A stretch of DNA of 64,000 nucleotides from Burkholderiaceae bacterium. GTDB taxonomy: Bacteria; Pseudomonadota; Gammaproteobacteria; Burkholderiales; Burkholderiaceae_C. Position numbers and translations under genes: made by a program. Every line of letters starts with the position of its first letter. The first letter of the stretch is position 1. The notes beneath the pieces are model-generated. The model had not been told where the DNA came from. It was given only the letters and a program-made list of their open reading frames with translations, and searched no databases. The stretch lies in contig JAHCKM010000005.1 of NCBI GenBank assembly GCA_026125795.1, positions 310,001 to 374,000 on the forward strand, in the 5' to 3' direction. This document shows, one piece after another, positions 60,349 through 64,000 of this stretch.

Positions 60349-61266
60349 ATGTCCACCCTGATTGAACAGGCGATGCTGCGGCTCGAGAGGCTCCGCGGAG
60401 CTGGTTTCGCGGGCACGCCGACTGGGCAAGACGCGAAAAGTCAACCGCGGTCGCCTGATCCACGCGGTTCCGGACTGTCCGGGCGTGGAACGACAGTTAC
60501 CAAGGCCATCAGGACCTCCAGGTTGATCGAACTCAATGCAGCCGCAATGACGGCTGCAGGCGTGTTCGCTCCCGGCGCTGGGCCAGCGGCTCAGGCCAAG
60601 CAGTTCCGCATGATGAAGCGGCCGTTGATCAAGAACATCGAAGATTTGAAGGAAACGGGGCAACTGCGATCGAACTTGATCATGGTGACCAGTGCGCTCG
60701 CCGGCGAGGGTAAGAGCTTCACCGCTGCCAATATGGCGATGAGCATGGCGACGGAGTTGGATCATCGCGTGTTGTTGGTCGACGCCGATGTGGCGCGGCC
60801 ATCGTTGGCGCGGATGCTTGGCTTTGAGGCCGATCAGGGCCTGCTGGATGTGCTGCAGGATCGTGTCGCCTTGCAGGATGTGCTTCTGGCCACCAATGTC
60901 GAAAAGCTCTCAGTGCTGCCTAGCGGCATGCCACGTCCTGGAGCCACAGAACTTCTGGCGAGCGACAGCATGCGCCGTCTGCTTGAGGACTTGGCATCAC
61001 GCTACTCCGACCGGATCATCATTTTCGACTCGCCGCCGTTGTTGTTGACCACCGAAGCCGGCGTTCTTGCTTCACAAATGGGACAGATCGTGGTCGTCGT
61101 CAAGGCAGACGACACGTCACAGGCGGACGTGCAACGCGCGCTGGCGGGGATCGCATCGCATCCAGTGAAGCTCATGGTACTGAATCGCGTACACGCCAAG
61201 ATGATGAGGGGCACGGGCTACGGCTACGCGTACGGATACGGGTATGGAAGCGTAGAGGATGCTTAG
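60349..61266 (+). CDS. XrtA-associated tyrosine autokinase (BY-kinase)
   Basis: A 305-residue cytoplasmic bacterial tyrosine kinase. Walker A is ALAGEGKSFT (near 116-125), Walker A' is VLLVDADVARP (near 141-151), and Walker B lies in RIIIFDSPPLL. The last 18 residues are a Tyr cluster (five Tyr alternating with Gly/Ala), the usual site of trans-autophosphorylation. It lacks its own membrane spans and so should dock on the chain-length protein encoded 10 bases upstream. Its stop overlaps the next start by eight bases. Confidence 0.93.
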   Translation: MSTLIEQAMLRLERLRGAGFAGTPTGQDAKSQPRSPDPRGSGLSGRGTTVTKAIRTSRLIELNAAAMTAAGVFAPGAGPAAQAKQFRMMKRPLIKNIEDLKETGQLRSNLIMVTSALAGEGKSFTAANMAMSMATELDHRVLLVDADVARPSLARMLGFEADQGLLDVLQDRVALQDVLLATNVEKLSVLPSGMPRPGATELLASDSMRRLLEDLASRYSDRIIIFDSPPLLLTTEAGVLASQMGQIVVVVKADDTSQADVQRALAGIASHPVKLMVLNRVHAKMMRGTGYGYAYGYGYGSVEDA

Positions 61267-62860
61267 GGATCTTCTGCCGTGGCCGAGTGGCGGCTCCGCT
61301 GAGACGATCAAGTTAGATGGCCAGCCGAGCCTGATCGGTCTGGTCCTTCCGGTTTGTGCCATCTTGGGTTGTTCGCTCGGCATGATCGATGCGGCGGCAC
61401 AGGAGCCAGGTACGCCACGCACCCCGGTGTGGCGAGTGGGCGCATCGGCGTCGGTATCCGGCACCGACAATGTCGGCACCGCTTCCGCATCCGGCGCGGA
61501 AGCCGGTCTGGCCGCGGAACTCGGGCTGGACGTCCACCTTGTTCTTCCTTACCGGCGCGTCAGAGGCTACGTGGACTACGCCTTGACCGGAGCGGTGATT
61601 GACTCTGACCAGTCGAGGTTCGAGCATCGCAACGAACTGGCGGCGGTGGTCAACGCCGAACTGATCGAATCCCACGCGTTCTTCGACCTGACCGCAACGT
61701 ATGACGCTCGTGCTCGATCGGCCTTCGGCGACCCGGTGCGCCCCTTGGTCGTCTCGAACGATGATCGCATCGAAGGCGGCACCGTGTCCGCCTCACCGAT
61801 CTTGAGGGCCAGGCTGGGTCAGTCAGGCCGGATGGAGGCGCGGGTCGACGACTCGACCACCAAGTACCGGGGCACCGACGTCGGCGACGTCCACACACAG
61901 GTCGGCACGCTCCAGGCCGACAGCGGTGTGCAGCCCAATGCCATCCTTCTACGGGGCCAAGGCTATGCTGGCCAGTACGACTTCAAGGTCGGGCGCCGAA
62001 CGACTGAGGTCTCGGTGCGAGGCGAGGTTGGGTGGGCATTTGATGCGGGGACCGTGGCTACACTGGTGTACGGCCGGGAGGGCAACAACTTCCAATCTGT
62101 CGAACGGACCTACGCGCCGCTCTACGGCGTGACGATCGACTGGCGCCCGAATGAGAGAACCCGAATCAGCGCAGAGGGTCTTCATCGCTATTTTGGAACT
62201 GGCCACCTGGCTTCGTTCAGTTACCGCTTTCCGCGCTGGGCCGTGATGGCCACGTCCAGTCGGTCGTCTACGACGCCCGGCATGGATCGGACGCCAGCGA
62301 CGGGCCAGAGCTCGGCGTTTGACGTGCTATTTCTTCAACTGGCATCGATCGAGCCTGACGAGGCGAGGCGCCGCATCCTGGTTCAGGATCTTCTCGTGCG
62401 TAACGGCATCGATCCCGTGCAGCCGTTGGTCTCCGGGCTTGCAACGTCTAGCGTGCTGTTGACCGAACGGCACGAACTCGCAGTATCCTGGACCGGGGTG
62501 CGAGACACTGTGACGTTCGGTGTTGGTCGGGCCGATTCTGAACGACTGGACACTCTGGTCAGCCTGACGCTAGGCGACGACTTCCGCGTGGCGGATCGCG
62601 TCGAACAGTTCGGCGCCCAGTTCGCCTGGATGAGGCGGCTGACGCCGCTCGACACCGCGACGCTGAGCGCATACTGGACTCGCGCCGAAACCAAGCTTCC
62701 CCCAGCGCAAGCGACAACGCACAACCTGCAGGTCCAGTGGACCAGAGCAGTGAGTCCTCGTTCCACGATCGCTTTCACGCTCCTACATCAGACCTTCGAT
62801 TCGACCACAGCCGACTACAAGACCAACGTGCTGACCTGCACCTGGCGCACGGCATTCTGA
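61259..62860 (+). CDS. XrtA/PEP-CTERM-associated outer-membrane beta-barrel protein (TIGR03016-like)
   Basis: A 533-residue predicted outer-membrane protein. A hydrophobic export segment (LIGLVLPVCAILGCSLGMIDA, near 25-45) follows an unusually long polar lead of about 24 residues. The mature part is rich in alternating amphipathic strands (VRGYVDYALTGAV, AFFDLTATYDARA, YDFKVGRRTTEVSVRGEVGW) and ends in TCTWRTAF with the terminal Phe typical of barrels. Position after the kinase fits the TIGR03016 family of XrtA clusters. The first ATG overlaps the kinase stop; no better start was found before the signal. Confidence 0.85.
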   Translation: MLRDLLPWPSGGSAETIKLDGQPSLIGLVLPVCAILGCSLGMIDAAAQEPGTPRTPVWRVGASASVSGTDNVGTASASGAEAGLAAELGLDVHLVLPYRRVRGYVDYALTGAVIDSDQSRFEHRNELAAVVNAELIESHAFFDLTATYDARARSAFGDPVRPLVVSNDDRIEGGTVSASPILRARLGQSGRMEARVDDSTTKYRGTDVGDVHTQVGTLQADSGVQPNAILLRGQGYAGQYDFKVGRRTTEVSVRGEVGWAFDAGTVATLVYGREGNNFQSVERTYAPLYGVTIDWRPNERTRISAEGLHRYFGTGHLASFSYRFPRWAVMATSSRSSTTPGMDRTPATGQSSAFDVLFLQLASIEPDEARRRILVQDLLVRNGIDPVQPLVSGLATSSVLLTERHELAVSWTGVRDTVTFGVGRADSERLDTLVSLTLGDDFRVADRVEQFGAQFAWMRRLTPLDTATLSAYWTRAETKLPPAQATTHNLQVQWTRAVSPRSTIAFTLLHQTFDSTTADYKTNVLTCTWRTAF

Positions 62861-62878
62861 CGTGTTCTCAGCTCTTCA

Positions 62879-63748
62879 ATGAAAGAGTCCTCACTGTTGC
62901 GGCACTCGACCGCAACCATCAATGCGTTGACGATCGATGTGGAGGACTACTTTCAGGTGTCTGCCTTTGCGCCCCATGTGCCGCGCAACGAGTGGGATTC
63001 GCGGGAATGTCGAGTGGAGCGCAACGTCGACCGAATCCTGACCTTGCTTGACGAACACCGCACGCGAGCCACGTTCTTCACGCTGGGTTGGGTCGCCGAG
63101 CGCTATCCGGCGCTGGTACGCAGAATCGTTTCCGCAGGGCATGAACTGGCAAGCCACGGCTACGGCCACGAAAGAGCCAGCGACCTGTCTGTTGATCGAT
63201 TTTTCAGTGACGTCGATCAAGCCAAGAAGATTCTGGAGGACGTAGGCGGGGTCTTGGTGCGCGGCTATCGGGCCCCCAGCTTCTCCATTGGAGCCGGCAA
63301 TCTGTGGGCGTTCGACGTGCTCGCTCGCACGGGCTATGCCTACAGTTCCAGCATCTTTCCGATCCGCCACGATCACTATGGCATGCCGGATGCGCCGCGC
63401 TTCGCGCACAGGCTGTCCAGCGGACTGCTGGAGATTCCTGCGACAACCGTGCGACTGATCGGCACGAATCTGCCGGCAAGCGGAGGCGGCTACTTTCGAT
63501 TGCTTCCTTACCGCGTCTCGCGCTGGATGATCAGGCGGGTCAACCTCGTCGATCAACAGGCTGCGATCTTCTACTTTCATCCGTGGGAGATCGACCATAC
63601 GCAGCCGCGAATTGCGGGGATCAATGCGAAGACCCGCTTTCGGCACTACGTGAACCTGCACCGAGTCGAATCACGACTCGAGCGGTTGCTTGCCGACTTC
63701 CGCTGGGACCGCGTCGACAGGGTCTTCATTGATCGCCCCGTCCATTGA
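62879..63748 (+). CDS. XrtA-system polysaccharide deacetylase
   Basis: A 289-residue NodB-type deacetylase. The catalytic Asp pair lies in ALTIDVEDYFQVSAF (near 16-30), metal-binding His in ELASHGYGH (near 89-97), RGYRAPSFS (near 129) and a late YFHPWEID. The DVEDYF start and C-terminal layout match the XrtA-associated DUF3473-type deacetylases. It probably removes acetyl groups from the exopolysaccharide. It begins 18 bases after the outer-membrane protein gene. Confidence 0.93.
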   Translation: MKESSLLRHSTATINALTIDVEDYFQVSAFAPHVPRNEWDSRECRVERNVDRILTLLDEHRTRATFFTLGWVAERYPALVRRIVSAGHELASHGYGHERASDLSVDRFFSDVDQAKKILEDVGGVLVRGYRAPSFSIGAGNLWAFDVLARTGYAYSSSIFPIRHDHYGMPDAPRFAHRLSSGLLEIPATTVRLIGTNLPASGGGYFRLLPYRVSRWMIRRVNLVDQQAAIFYFHPWEIDHTQPRIAGINAKTRFRHYVNLHRVESRLERLLADFRWDRVDRVFIDRPVH

Positions 63749-63760
63749 CCGAGTTGCGCG

Positions 63761-64000
63761 GTGACGATCCGGCGCTTGACTTCGACTGATGCAGCCGCCA
63801 GGGCGCGTTGGGATGCCTTCGTTCTCGAGCAACCCGAGGCGACTTTCTTTCACCGAGCCGGTTGGCAAGCGGTGCTCGAGAAAGTCTTCGGTCATGCCAC
63901 CCACTACCTCTATGCAGAGCGCAACGGTGAAATCACGGGCATCTTGCCGCTGGCGCAAGTCAAGACGATGCTGTTCGGTCATGCGCTGGTCAGCCTGCCG
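63761..64000 (+). CDS. FemAB-like XrtA/PEP-CTERM-associated protein (partial)
   Basis: The first 80 residues of a gene running off the right edge. The GTG at 63761 is the only start, because the frame upstream reaches the deacetylase stop codon. The sequence (ARARWDAFVLEQPEATFFHR, AGWQAVLEKVFGHATHYLYA, GEITGILPLAQVKTMLFGHA) matches the N-terminal half-domain of FemAB/GNAT-like proteins that follow the deacetylase in XrtA clusters. It is 12 bases from the deacetylase stop. Confidence 0.85.
   Translation, partial: MTIRRLTSTDAAARARWDAFVLEQPEATFFHRAGWQAVLEKVFGHATHYLYAERNGEITGILPLAQVKTMLFGHALVSLP

Overview
The window is high-GC bacterial chromosome with dense coding. Gene content and order (hisI-hisE running into tatABC, petABC-sspA-sspB, argB-slmA, DUF721-M23 peptidase-secA-argJ, and an XrtA-type exopolysaccharide cluster) point to a betaproteobacterium of the order Burkholderiales. 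The closest fit is probably the Rubrivivax/Leptothrix/Methylibium/Rhizobacter group, but that is inferred from synteny and protein style only. There is no rRNA, CRISPR array, integrase, transposase or phage gene. No gene-free stretch exceeds 300 bases.

Region 1 (1-16.4 kb, minus strand) is a copper-handling island. Reading with transcription (right to left) it holds a His/Cys-rich secreted protein, a small exported protein, a TolC-type lipoprotein, a multicopper oxidase, a cupredoxin, a DUF411 protein, CusF, a CueR-type promoter, a Cu(I) P-type ATPase, a DUF457-like membrane protein, a small exported protein, cusC, a cusB carrying its own CusF-like tail, cusA and a second multicopper oxidase. 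The layout suggests at least two transcription units. Together they would move Cu(I) out of the cytoplasm, oxidise it in the periplasm, chaperone it, and pump it across the outer membrane.

Region 2 (16.5-29.3 kb) is mostly housekeeping: argB, a HAD nucleotidase, slmA, a DUF815 ATPase, a Nudix hydrolase, then hisI, hisE, a DUF4870 protein, a HIT protein and tatABC. A DegS-like protease follows on the minus strand, then a Nif3 protein, pdxA and a DUF1631 gene. A dispersed repeat is translated into the N-termini of both the nucleotidase and HisI. HisI also sits at an apparent break in the his operon.

Region 3 (29.4-43.5 kb) carries mscL, the cytochrome bc1 operon petABC, sspA/sspB, a tRNA-Thr(UGT), a lytic transglycosylase, a DUF721 protein, an M23 peptidase, secA, argJ, a small membrane protein, an MFS transporter and a GNAT acetyltransferase.

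Region 4 (43.5-56.3 kb) holds a Tat-type beta-helix lipoprotein with a proline-alanine linker. Next come a ugpBAECQ-type glycerol-3-phosphate uptake operon on the minus strand with unusual intergenic hairpins, a giant FAD/Fe-S oxidoreductase (DUF3683), a small coiled-coil protein, a DUF971 protein and ubiE.

Region 5 (56.5-64 kb) is the start of an XrtA/PEP-CTERM-associated exopolysaccharide cluster: initiating sugar-phosphate transferase, export lipoprotein, chain-length protein, tyrosine kinase, outer-membrane protein, polysaccharide deacetylase and a FemAB-like protein cut by the window edge. The XrtA-associated ATPase usually found between the outer-membrane protein and the deacetylase is missing from that place.
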